Below, piece by piece: positions 8,237 through 16,386 of a stretch of 40,753 nucleotides of DNA (the first letter of the stretch is position 1; each line of letters starts with the position of its first letter). The position numbers and the translations under genes are program-made. The stretch is from Anaerolineae bacterium (GTDB lineage: Bacteria; Chloroflexota; Anaerolineae; Aggregatilineales; UBA3940), in assembly GCA_016928235.1 (NCBI GenBank), contig JAFGLD010000286.1, positions 1 through 40,753 on the forward strand, read 5' to 3'. The notes under the pieces are model-generated. The model saw only the letters and a program-made list of their open reading frames with translations, was not told the origin of the DNA and searched no databases.

Positions 8237-8965
8237 TCACCTTCCAGGGTTTCCATTTGAGGACGCACGCGCCAAAGTCACTCCTGATACAGAAATGGCA
8301 CCAGCGGCCAACAGGGTACCAGCGCAGGCGTTCATAGTTGATCCCGTTGTGCAAACATCATCCACTAAAAGTATATTCCACCCCTCGACGAGACCGGGAT
8401 CGGCAGCAAACGCATCATGCACATTAGCCTGGCGAGCACTATAGTCAAGCCCCACCTGGCTGCCGGTTGATCGGGTACGTCGCAAAGCTTCTTCCGGCAA
8501 ACAAGTGAGATGCCAACAACAAGCTAATTTCACCGCTAACAATCTAGCCTGATTATAACCACGCTCAACCTGACGTGCGGGGAACAATGGTACAGGACAT
8601 ATTGCCACAGGATGCTTAGGTTCCTGGATCTGTTGAGTTATTGCAACCGCTAGCGGAGCAGCCAGACTACGACGATTATTGTATTTGAATACATGAACGA
8701 CATGTCGGAGGCCGGCTACGAATCGATAGGCGCTTCTGACCTGCTTAAAGGCTGGAGGGTTGGCAGCACAGCGGCTGCAGACCTTTGATGTTAGCTGTGG
8801 CTCACCGCAAATAGGACAAAACAAATTGCCTACAGGCAGGAATCCAGATAAACAATCTGCGCAAAGCTCCTGCCCCACACGCCTGCACAGCACACAACGA
8901 GGTGGGAAAAGCAGGTCCAACGCAGCCTGAGCCACAGTTCGAACCTGCTCTGTGAATTGCAACAT
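8237..8965 (-). CDS. comF: ComF family phosphoribosyltransferase-like protein
   Basis: A 242-residue protein of normal ComFC length. The N-terminal zinc-ribbon part has four CxxC pairs (Cys24/27, 35/38, 50/53, 63/66). The phosphoribosyltransferase-like domain follows, with VFKYNNRRSLAAPLA, the RGYNQARLLA helix and the PRPP-binding loop ILLVDDVCTTGST (198-210). ComF proteins are needed for DNA uptake in naturally competent bacteria, where the single strand enters the cytoplasm. The enzymatic reaction is not established. The gene lies 72 bases downstream of the Tad gene tadC and could share its transcript. Type IV pilus-like genes near comF make a link to DNA uptake possible, but this is inference. 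Confidence 0.9.
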   Translation of the reverse strand: MLQFTEQVRTVAQAALDLLFPPRCVLCRRVGQELCADCLSGFLPVGNLFCPICGEPQLTSKVCSRCAANPPAFKQVRSAYRFVAGLRHVVHVFKYNNRRSLAAPLAVAITQQIQEPKHPVAICPVPLFPARQVERGYNQARLLAVKLACCWHLTCLPEEALRRTRSTGSQVGLDYSARQANVHDAFAADPGLVEGWNILLVDDVCTTGSTMNACAGTLLAAGAISVSGVTLARASSNGNPGR

Positions 8966-9037
8966 GTATCAGTTACCGTCTTCAACCGGCTCCTTCACAA
9001 ATACATTGGCACAAAGGTAAGGCCCGATAAAGTCCCG

Positions 9038-9991
9038 CTACCCACCCGATCCCGTAAAGGTTTTATAGACCTGAACAGCAGCCGGCCCAAGTAACACTAA
9101 CCAAATAGACGGGAAGATCAGGAGTACCATGGGGATCATCATCTTGATAGGAGCCTGTTGAGCCTTCTCCTGAGCACGTTGACGACGCTTAACACGCATC
9201 TGCTCAGATTGAATCTTGAGAACTTTAGAGATACTAACACCCAACTGGTCTGCCTGGATGATCGCGCTGGTAAAAGTTGTCACATCGGAAATCCCCATAC
9301 TCTCATCCATGGACTTCAGCGCCTCACGGCGTGTCTTTCCCAACTGGATCTCCCTGAGTACCAGTCCAAACGAGAGCGCCAACTCGTTATCCCATTTCTC
9401 ATGAACTTTACCCATCGCCTGGTCGAAACCAAGTCCCGCCTCAACGCAAATCGACATCAAGTCGAGTGCATCCGGCAACGCCTTGATAATAGCCTGCTGG
9501 CGTCTGGTCACTTTGCTCTGCAGCCACATTTGAGGCATCATATAACCAAATACTGCCCCAAACAAACCACCACCAATGGTGTAAAGAGGTCCCCGAGAAA
9601 GCATAATAACAAGAAAAAGAATACCCATTCCAACCAATGCCCCAAAACGCATGGCCCAAAAAACCCCTGGCGTTAAGCCGCTGGGATTGCCTGCCAGATT
9701 CAACAATTGCTGTGTCTGCTCCAGCGTTTTTTGCGGCGTAAACTGAGTAGTAAATGCGGCAATGGCCTGCATAATAGGTAATACGACGCGCTGAGTGAAC
9801 GGAACCGACATCTCGATGTCTTCAAGGTTCGCGACAGCTTCAGCCTGCCCTGCATAGTCCGCCAAACGATCAGCAAGTGGATCGGCCTGGTTGGAGTTCG
9901 AAATACCCACGGCAAGCAGCGCAATGGCAACAAGACCAACGATAACACCTAGCGCAACAGGCAAATAGGGAAGTAGTTCGTTTAATTCCAT
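9038..9991 (-). CDS. tadC: Tad pilus assembly platform protein TadC
   Basis: A 317-residue membrane protein of the T2SSF (GspF/TadC) family. An N-terminal anchor (about residues 10-30) is followed by a pair of membrane helices at about 112-150. The cytoplasmic T2SSF helical domain (about 170-270) carries ALPDALDLMSICVEAGLG, LSFGLVLREIQLGKTRREAL and SAIIQADQLGVSISKVL. The C-terminal membrane segment includes MMIPMVLLIFPSIWLVLLGP. With TadB it forms the inner-membrane platform on which the TadA ATPase drives pilin polymerisation. It is the last gene of the tad operon, 79 bases after tadB. Confidence 0.92.
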   Translation of the reverse strand: MELNELLPYLPVALGVIVGLVAIALLAVGISNSNQADPLADRLADYAGQAEAVANLEDIEMSVPFTQRVVLPIMQAIAAFTTQFTPQKTLEQTQQLLNLAGNPSGLTPGVFWAMRFGALVGMGILFLVIMLSRGPLYTIGGGLFGAVFGYMMPQMWLQSKVTRRQQAIIKALPDALDLMSICVEAGLGFDQAMGKVHEKWDNELALSFGLVLREIQLGKTRREALKSMDESMGISDVTTFTSAIIQADQLGVSISKVLKIQSEQMRVKRRQRAQEKAQQAPIKMMIPMVLLIFPSIWLVLLGPAAVQVYKTFTGSGG

Positions 9992-10070
9992 GGATATTTT
10001 GACCTTTACACACTTAGCCCAGAGAGAATGTCCAAAAAGAAAGCCTCAAATTTCTGAACCCTGAGCCACT

Positions 10071-11015
10071 TCAAACTTCAATATCAATGATACGCGCAAT
10101 AACAGCAGCACCGATGCCCATCATGATCAAGCCTAGCGCTAAAATTGGCCATCCACAAGGGATAGAGATTACAGGAATATTAGCGCCAACTGGAGGGCCA
10201 AAGAAAAGCTGGCCCATATAGGGAGGATTCACGAGATACAGAAAAACGGCCAAGAAAATAGGTAAACTACCTACCAAGGTGCCGCTGGCACGTCCTGACG
10301 CTGTTAAAGTCCTGATTTCTCCCTTAATACGGATACGCTCACGGATCGTATGGCTGATGGTTTCCAGAATCTCGGCCAGATTGCCTCCAACCTCCCGCTG
10401 AATGTTGACAGCCGTGAAAACCAGATCGAGGTCCTCACTCTCAATACGAGCCAACATGTTATTTAGAGCAATATCAACAGGGATGCCAATCTGGAATTCC
10501 GAGACAACGCGCCTGAATTCATCCGAAGCGGGTGGCGGAGCTTCCTTTGCCACAGCCTCCATGGCTTGAGGAACACTATAGCCAGCACGCAAAGAGTTAA
10601 CCCAAAGGTTGAGAATATCAGGTAATTCGTCTTCAAAAGCTTTCAACCGTTGTCCCTGCTTGATCCCCACATAGACACGAGGGAGCACAAAACCTAATAC
10701 AACACCCAATATCAGCCCAAATGATCCTCTGAAAATATATCCGCCTGCCCCCAGCGCTGCTGCCAACACCACATGCAAGATAAGATACTCAGCAACCGTA
10801 AATTTCAGATCGGCCTTACGCAACTGGGAACGCATCGTGCCCATGATTCCGCGCCGATCCAGCATGGTATCCAGCCGTCTCGCCAACTGCTCGCGTGTAC
10901 TCTCAGCGCGACCAGCAGCCTGGGAATCTTCCTCTGCCGGTTTCCACTCGCTCTCAATGAAAGTATCTAATTCATCCAAACGCTCAGAAGTTTTATCTCT
11001 ACGAAACAGCCCCAT
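10071..11015 (-). CDS. tadB: Tad pilus assembly platform protein TadB
   Basis: A 314-residue protein of the TadB branch of T2SSF proteins. The N-terminal about 75 residues are cytoplasmic and charged. Two membrane helices follow (about 75-130), then the T2SSF domain (about 150-250) with ELPDILNLWVNSLRAGYSV, the typical FRRVVSEFQIGIPVDIAL and VNIQREVGGNLAEILE. Two membrane helices close the protein. It is the partner of TadC in the pilus platform. The gene lies 57 bases after tadA in the same orientation. Confidence 0.92.
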   Translation of the reverse strand: MGLFRRDKTSERLDELDTFIESEWKPAEEDSQAAGRAESTREQLARRLDTMLDRRGIMGTMRSQLRKADLKFTVAEYLILHVVLAAALGAGGYIFRGSFGLILGVVLGFVLPRVYVGIKQGQRLKAFEDELPDILNLWVNSLRAGYSVPQAMEAVAKEAPPPASDEFRRVVSEFQIGIPVDIALNNMLARIESEDLDLVFTAVNIQREVGGNLAEILETISHTIRERIRIKGEIRTLTASGRASGTLVGSLPIFLAVFLYLVNPPYMGQLFFGPPVGANIPVISIPCGWPILALGLIMMGIGAAVIARIIDIEV

Positions 11016-11072
11016 ACTTCACCTCATCTTGCCGGTTGACAATTCACATCAAACCTATATATTGACACATTA

Positions 11073-12485
11073 TTATTTCCGGCCAATACCAAAGATCTGT
11101 GGTGGCAATTGGATACCAGAATCCAAGATTTTATCCATACCCTTCGGACGCAGCCCCGTCGGCTTGAGACGTCCAATGATTTTTCCACCCTCCAGCCCTG
11201 TCTGCTCAAACACAAATATGTCAGACATAGTAACAACATCACCTTCCATACCCTGTATCTCGCTAATACGCACGATCTTACGAGTTCCATCTCGCATACG
11301 ATCCTGATGGACAATCATATGGATAGCGGAGGCAATCTGCTCACGAATAGCCCGAACAGGCAGATCCATGCCCGCCATCAGAACCATCGTCTCCAGACGA
11401 GCGATCGTATCACGCGGTGAGTTACTATGCACAGTTCCCATCGAGCCATCGTGACCGGTATTCATTGCCTGAAGCAGGTCGAGAGCTTCGCCACCACGAA
11501 CCTCACCAACAACAATCCGATCAGGACGCATACGCAAGGAGTTGATCACCAGATCGCGAATTGTAATCTCGCCCCTACCCTCGATATTGGATGGGCGACT
11601 CTCCAGGCGAACAACATGTTCCTGACGCAGTTGTAGCTCAGCCGCATTCTCAATGGTGACAATGCGCTCATCTGAAGGAATGAAACCTGACATAATATTA
11701 AGCAACGTCGTCTTTCCGGAACCCGTGCCGCCGGAAATCATGATGTTGAATTGGGAAATGACACAAGCTCGCAGAAACTCCATAACCTCAACTGTGGCGG
11801 TACCAAAGTCAATGATGTTCTGCACCGTCAGTGGAACCTTGGAGAATTTACGGATCGTCAGTGCTGAACCGTCAATAGCAACAGGGGGGATAACAGCATT
11901 CACGCGTGAGCCGTCTGGAAGACGAGCATCTACCAGAGGCTGACTTTCATCGATACGACGCCCTAGCGGGGCAACAATACGATCGATAATGCGGCGCAGG
12001 TGATCTTCGCTATCAAAGTGAATAGGCACAGCCTCGATCTTGCCCTTGCGCTCAATGTAAAGTTTTTCGTGACCAACAGTCATAATTTCCGTAATGTCAG
12101 GGTCCTCAAGAAGTGGTTCCAGCGGCCCAAAGCCCAACATATCAGCAACAATCTGATCCAGAAGACGTTTCCGCTCATTCTTGGCCAATACTACATTCTC
12201 TTCAGCCAGAATCGTATTAAAAAGCTCTTCGATACGCGCCCGTAACTCCTGAGATTTGGTCAAATCAAAGGTCTCGCCGGGACCTACCTCATCCAGTAAT
12301 CGGCGTTGAACCAAATCCTTAACATCAATCTGGCCACTGACTACATCATACATCGACTCGCGTCTTTGGCGAAGCTGGGAAACACCCCCTCCTACACCTG
12401 ATGAGCCTGATGTCTGGGACTGTCCTGCTCCAGGTTGATCACCATCGGGAGTCTGGCCTCTTTCAATACGCTTCAGTAATGACAC
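11073..12485 (-). CDS. tadA: Tad pilus assembly ATPase TadA/CpaF
   Basis: A 470-residue secretion ATPase of the VirB11/TadA family. After a flexible Gly/Ser-rich N-terminus (1-45) comes the N-terminal domain (about 50-215), then the RecA-like core with Walker A GGTGSGKT (252-259), the Glu-rich ENAAELQL box, Walker B region [13 protein letters not shown] and the histidine-containing [16 protein letters not shown]. It hydrolyses ATP in the cytoplasm to drive Flp-type pilus assembly. Translation starts at GTG (12483-12485), supported by AGGAG six bases upstream. It is the second gene of the operon, 44 bases after the TadZ gene. Confidence 0.95.
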   Translation of the reverse strand: MSLLKRIERGQTPDGDQPGAGQSQTSGSSGVGGGVSQLRQRRESMYDVVSGQIDVKDLVQRRLLDEVGPGETFDLTKSQELRARIEELFNTILAEENVVLAKNERKRLLDQIVADMLGFGPLEPLLEDPDITEIMTVGHEKLYIERKGKIEAVPIHFDSEDHLRRIIDRIVAPLGRRIDESQPLVDARLPDGSRVNAVIPPVAIDGSALTIRKFSKVPLTVQNIIDFGTATVEVMEFLRACVISQFNIMISGGTGSGKTTLLNIMSGFIPSDERIVTIENAAELQLRQEHVVRLESRPSNIEGRGEITIRDLVINSLRMRPDRIVVGEVRGGEALDLLQAMNTGHDGSMGTVHSNSPRDTIARLETMVLMAGMDLPVRAIREQIASAIHMIVHQDRMRDGTRKIVRISEIQGMEGDVVTMSDIFVFEQTGLEGGKIIGRLKPTGLRPKGMDKILDSGIQLPPQIFGIGRK

Positions 12486-12529
12486 AGTCTACTCCTCTCA
12501 CTACCCACAAAGATAGCACATGAAGACCA

Positions 12530-13771
12530 CTACCACCATCTCTTGCGTGGCTCTTCCTGTTGGGATGCTTCATTTTGCACTGTCTCAAAAGCATCTCTGA
12601 TCAATTGTACCACATTCAGCAAAGGTCGAATGCTGGGTACCCGACGCTGATCCAATGTGACCAGAGCGATACCCTGATTGACCGCCTCAACAGCCGAAGG
12701 ATCGGTGGGTATCTGCACAGCCACGGGCCGCTTGAGATAATTCGCAATTTGGTCGGCTGTGATGCGGCTATACTTGTCAACCTGGTTCAAAACCAGTATG
12801 ACTTTTTCCAATGAATCGGCATCCAATAATGAAATAAGAATCTGTGTGTCTTTAAGTGCCGGCATTGTCGGTGTTGTCACAATAACCAAACGCTCAGCTG
12901 CCTGGATACTGGCATCCAGAACCTCATCTAGAGTGGTTGCCGTATCTACAATCACATAATCAAATTCCCGCTTCAGATAATTCAAGAGATTGACAATCTC
13001 TTCTGATGAGATTGGTTCACTCTCTCTAGGATTCTTTGGCGCAGTTAACAGCTTCACGCCGCTTTCATGTGTAACCAACACACTTTGGACTGACTGAGGG
13101 TCCATCTGATCAGGTTCAGAGGCCATGTGTGCCATCTCAATAATGGTATGTTGCCCCCGTGTGTTCAGAAATACACTCACATCCCCAAAAAAAAGATTGG
13201 TATCAACTACGACTGCCTTTTTCCCAGCCTTTACCAACCCAACACCCAAATTGACAGCCAGGGTCGTCTTACCAACACCTCCTTTGAAACCCAATACACT
13301 AATAACATGTCCTTCAGACACACCAGGAGTAGGCCACTGCGCCCCTGGCCATGCTTGTGCTGGTACTGGCATGGGTGGTGGTGTTGGCTCGGCCTGGATC
13401 GAGTTGTAGGCACGCTCAATCGCCTGAGCCAACTCAGCTGAGGTGATCGGTTTGGCGACAAAATCGACCGCTCCGGCCCGAAAAGCTTGCTTCAGATAAT
13501 GGGCATCATCTTGCACAGACACAACAATGACTTTTGTGCGTGGCGATTCTTGCTGCAAACGTTGGGTGGCCTCAATACCATTCATGACCGGCATGTTGAT
13601 ATCCATCAAGACCACATGAGGATGAAATTCCTCTACTCTTTTGATAGCCTCTAGACCGTTTTCAGCGAAACCAACGATTTCGATGTTATCTTCGTACTCA
13701 AGCAACCGCTGCGTCCCTTCGCGAGTGCTTTCGTTATCATCAACAATTAGAATCTTTATCTTCTCGGCCAT
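12530..13771 (-). CDS. tadZ: Receiver domain-TadZ/CpaE fusion, pilus localisation ATPase
   Basis: A 413-residue two-domain protein. The N-terminal response-regulator receiver domain (5-120) has every canonical residue: Asp11-Asp12, phospho-acceptor Asp57 (LMDINMPVMNG), Ser85 and Lys107. After a Pro-rich linker (about 128-150) follows a MinD/ParA-like ATPase domain with a deviant Walker A, FKGGVGKTT (162-170), and DTNLFFGDVSVFLNT. TadZ/CpaE proteins mark the pole or site where the Tad machine is assembled. In many members the receiver part is degenerate, whereas here it looks able to be phosphorylated. It is the first gene of the tad operon, behind a consensus-like promoter. Confidence 0.9.
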   Translation of the reverse strand: MAEKIKILIVDDNESTREGTQRLLEYEDNIEIVGFAENGLEAIKRVEEFHPHVVLMDINMPVMNGIEATQRLQQESPRTKVIVVSVQDDAHYLKQAFRAGAVDFVAKPITSAELAQAIERAYNSIQAEPTPPPMPVPAQAWPGAQWPTPGVSEGHVISVLGFKGGVGKTTLAVNLGVGLVKAGKKAVVVDTNLFFGDVSVFLNTRGQHTIIEMAHMASEPDQMDPQSVQSVLVTHESGVKLLTAPKNPRESEPISSEEIVNLLNYLKREFDYVIVDTATTLDEVLDASIQAAERLVIVTTPTMPALKDTQILISLLDADSLEKVILVLNQVDKYSRITADQIANYLKRPVAVQIPTDPSAVEAVNQGIALVTLDQRRVPSIRPLLNVVQLIRDAFETVQNEASQQEEPRKRWW

Positions 13772-13916
13772 AGGATCATGAGCTCCTGGAACACAGTCAC
13801 AATTTCTTCTCAGCTACAAGTGTGCTTAGAAATAAAAGGAAACCAGCAAGCTTGTGATATCCCCCACACGCTATTAACCATCCAACCAGGGGAATGCAAT
13901 TTTACAATTGCCTCAT

Positions 13917-13944
13917 ACTATACTCAATTCGTAGGGTGTGTCAA
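13917..13944 (-). promoter_or_regulatory. Candidate sigma-A promoter of the tad operon
   Basis: On the minus strand a perfect TTGACA (complement of 13939-13944) is followed, after 16 bases, by TATAGT (complement of 13917-13922). The predicted transcript start is near 13910, giving an untranslated leader of about 140 bases before tadZ. The boxes are the best sigma-A match noticed in the window. Confidence 0.6.
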
Positions 13945-13999
13945 GCAAGCTGAAATTCCTACCCCAACTCTATTTCTACCCAAAAAAACTATCCTAGAG

Positions 14000-14035
14000 A
14001 AAGATGAAGCCTCACAAATGTGAGGCTTCATCTTT
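14000..14035 (-). terminator. Strong terminator hairpin after the two-component operon
   Basis: A perfect 16-bp inverted repeat, AAAGATGAAGCCTCAC (14000-14015) and its complement (14020-14035), surrounds the loop aaat. In the minus direction it is followed after about nine bases by a run of seven T. It lies about 375 bases beyond the kinase stop and just upstream of the tad promoter, so it insulates the two transcripts. Confidence 0.75.
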
Positions 14036-14075
14036 ATAATCAACAACCCCAGTAGTTTTAGAGAGTACAACATAA

Positions 14076-14159
14076 TTAGGAATGGCGACGAAATAACTTT
14101 CCCGGTTGACCCTGCAATAAGGACTATGGATGGGTAAGTTAATAAACTCTCATTCCTAA
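14076..14159. repeat. MITE-like 84-bp repeat with inverted ends, copy A
   Basis: The element begins with TTAGGAATG and ends with CATTCCTAA, perfect nine-base inverted ends. The interior shares blocks with copy B at 18223-18304: aaataactttccc near the left end, gactatggatgggtaag in the middle and ctcattcctaa at the right. It has no coding capacity. A target-site duplication could not be recognised. Confidence 0.65.
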
Positions 14160-14409
14160 ATGCTTACACAAATCCAGGAGGTTGTCGATATTTATGACAC
14201 AAAGATGCTTTGGCTAAAAAATAACCTCTAGCTATATTAGCCAGAATGTCGATCCAAGTAAATAGGATACATGTACCAATGATGTATCGTTCAGTTTCGC
14301 AGCTAAATTGCTCCAACGGTTGAGCATTTATAACATAACGCAGTTTACATGTCGATTGCAGGCAACAAATGAGAAACAATTCCCATCCCCAATATCGAAG
14401 CGCAACAGG

Positions 14410-15504
14410 CTAAGATACCGATCCAAGACCGTCATCTTCCGGCACATCGGGACCAGCGGGCACATCTATCTCTATACGGGAACCTTGCCCTGCCACACTA
14501 TCGACCGTAAGCATCCCGCCAACCAAATGCACTCTCTCATGTAATGCACTCAAGCCCAAGCTTCTGCTGGTTGTCTCATCAAGGCTCAATTGACCACTTC
14601 CAAATCCACGGCCATTATCTTCCACAATCGCACGGACACGATCATTGCCCATCTCTAGAGTGATCTTGATATTGGTCGCCCCACCCTGATCCCGAGCGAT
14701 ATTTAACAGTTCCTGAACGCCCCGAAAGATCAATACTTCCAAATAGCTTTCCAGTCGGCGCTCTCGGCCGCTCATAATGAACTCAGTCTCAATCCCACTC
14801 TTGTCTTTAACTGCCTCTAAGTATCGTTTAACAGTTGGGACGAGGCCCAGATCCGTCAACATCATAGGACGCAAATCAAAGATAAAGCCACGCACATGCT
14901 GGAACGCATCCCTGGCCGATGTCATCAAGCTGGTTAGTTCATCACGCGCCTTTTCGGGATTCTTTTCGAAGAGTCTCTGGCATATTTCTGCCTGCAAAAT
15001 AAAATTCGTCAGCGCATGAGCAGGACCATCGTGCATCCGTCTGGCCAGTTGATCACGTTCGGTTTCCTGAGCATCAATCACCCGTATAATCATCTCCCGG
15101 GTGTTCATGGTACTACCTGGCCCACCATCGCTGGGCCCTGCTTCTTTGGAAAGCGCATCAATAGCTGATTTAACCGTCTCAATTCCTTGCCGGATGGTGG
15201 CTTCCTGAGCCTGGAGTTTCTCCATCTGTCCACGGGCCACCATCAGCCGTTGCTGAGAGTTCAGAGCTTCAGAATATGTCTCTTTGATGGTCGAGCGAGG
15301 TGTCTGCTCCAGGGCTGTCTCGATCTTCCTGATTTCGCCTACCACCATTGCATTACGCTGAGAAAGCTGCTCAAGTTGACCCCGCGATTGATCAATTTTG
15401 TTGCCGATATCGAATATCTCAGCGTTCAAACGCTGCAACTCAGCTCGTAGGACATCAAGAGCTTCTTCCTGATTACCTTTTGCGCCACCTGTTTCATTGC
15501 TCAT
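14410..15504 (-). CDS. Cytosolic DegS-like sensor histidine kinase (NarL/HPK7 type)
   Basis: A 364-residue kinase without membrane segments. Residues 12-120 form a long coiled coil with heptad-like leucines, followed by a Gly/Ser linker. The HisKA_3 dimerisation domain has the motif AQETERDQLARRMHDGPAH, with His158 as the phospho-acceptor. The HATPase_c domain follows (about 255-350), with VEDNGRGFGSG and a GLSALHERVHLVGG G-box. The architecture resembles DegS of Bacillus, a soluble kinase that pairs with a LuxR-type regulator. The partner gene lies 41 bases upstream. The signal sensed by the coiled coil cannot be predicted. Confidence 0.88.
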   Translation of the reverse strand: MSNETGGAKGNQEEALDVLRAELQRLNAEIFDIGNKIDQSRGQLEQLSQRNAMVVGEIRKIETALEQTPRSTIKETYSEALNSQQRLMVARGQMEKLQAQEATIRQGIETVKSAIDALSKEAGPSDGGPGSTMNTREMIIRVIDAQETERDQLARRMHDGPAHALTNFILQAEICQRLFEKNPEKARDELTSLMTSARDAFQHVRGFIFDLRPMMLTDLGLVPTVKRYLEAVKDKSGIETEFIMSGRERRLESYLEVLIFRGVQELLNIARDQGGATNIKITLEMGNDRVRAIVEDNGRGFGSGQLSLDETTSRSLGLSALHERVHLVGGMLTVDSVAGQGSRIEIDVPAGPDVPEDDGLGSVS

Positions 15505-15545
15505 GATCGTACTCTCACTTGCTCCCGCCTATTCTCAGGCTGATC

Positions 15546-16277
15546 TCAATCATTGTCACTTTCTGAGCTGTCTTTCAGTCGTACCCATCCCCTGCGTAAG
15601 GCAAAAACCGCCGCCTGAGTCCGATCCTCAACCGTAAGCTTACGCAAGATGGAAGTCATATGGTTTTTAACTGTCTGATGGCTGATCTGAAGAGCTTGTG
15701 CAATCTCTTTATTGCTCAAGCCTCGAGTAACACATTGCAGAATCTCCATCTCACGGGGAGAAAGCGGCGAGAAGGACTCATCTGTATCAAGATAATAGGG
15801 GCCTGCTACCGCCTGCATCCCATGTTCAAGCCACTCTTCGATCCCAGCCTTATCGAAGACCTGCTCATACAAAATATAGCGTCCCTGGACAACCTGACGA
15901 ATCACCTCGACCAGCTTATCCGGTTCAATTTCCTTGGCACAATAGGCAGCTGCTCCAGCACGCATGGCATGAATCACCTGTTGTGTATCATCGTAAGCAG
16001 TCAGCATAATAACTCGTGATGGCTGCCCCTCCGCCGCAAGCTGGCGAGTAACCTGGATCCCATTCATAATAGGCAGATTGATATCCATGATAACCACATC
16101 AGGCTGCATCTGGCGAACAATTGCTAATCCCTGTTCACCGTTTGCACCCTGACCTATCACCTGAATGTCAGATTGAAGCTCCAGGTTAACCTGTACGCCC
16201 TGACGGAAAATATGATGATCGTCAACAATAATGATTCTGATTTGCTGGCTAGGCTGATTGGTTGCGGCCTGGACCAT
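15546..16277 (-). CDS. NarL/LuxR-family response regulator
   Basis: A 243-residue regulator. The receiver domain (about 12-128) has IIIVDDHH, the phospho-acceptor Asp in VIMDINLPIMNG, the Thr in MLTAYDD and the Lys in YCAKEIEP. The C-terminal LuxR-type helix-turn-helix has LSPREMEILQCVTRGLSN followed by KEIAQALQISHQTVKNH. It should bind DNA as a dimer after phosphorylation by the kinase encoded next to it. I place the start at ATG 16277 because GAGG lies six bases upstream and the protein then begins just before the receiver. The frame is open to 16430, but that extension is not family-like. Confidence 0.9.
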   Translation of the reverse strand: MVQAATNQPSQQIRIIIVDDHHIFRQGVQVNLELQSDIQVIGQGANGEQGLAIVRQMQPDVVIMDINLPIMNGIQVTRQLAAEGQPSRVIMLTAYDDTQQVIHAMRAGAAAYCAKEIEPDKLVEVIRQVVQGRYILYEQVFDKAGIEEWLEHGMQAVAGPYYLDTDESFSPLSPREMEILQCVTRGLSNKEIAQALQISHQTVKNHMTSILRKLTVEDRTQAAVFALRRGWVRLKDSSESDND

Positions 16278-16386
16278 TAGCAACCTCGAGTTTTGTTGGG
16301 GGCAGTAATTGCCCAGATAATAATCCTTGCCTACCCGTAAACAGTCTACCACAGCCGGATCGGGAGAGCAAGCACGATATGATACC

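Larger units (their letters stand above)
13772..14409. other. Intergenic region between tad operon and kinase gene
   Basis: About 640 bases without a supportable gene. From left to right it holds the leader of tadZ, a promoter for the tad operon (13917-13944), a perfect 16-bp hairpin (14000-14035) and an 84-bp repeat with inverted ends (14076-14159). The 71-codon minus-strand frame at 14164-14379 has no recognisable features and is probably chance. Confidence 0.55.

Noticed and set aside
14164..14379. 71-codon minus-strand frame between kinase and tad genes
   Set aside because: No clear ribosome site and no recognisable motif. It sits in a repeat-bearing intergenic region.
16278..16386. Possible promoter TTGCTC-17-TAGACT before the response regulator
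   Set aside because: Only three and four of six positions agree, which is too weak to report.
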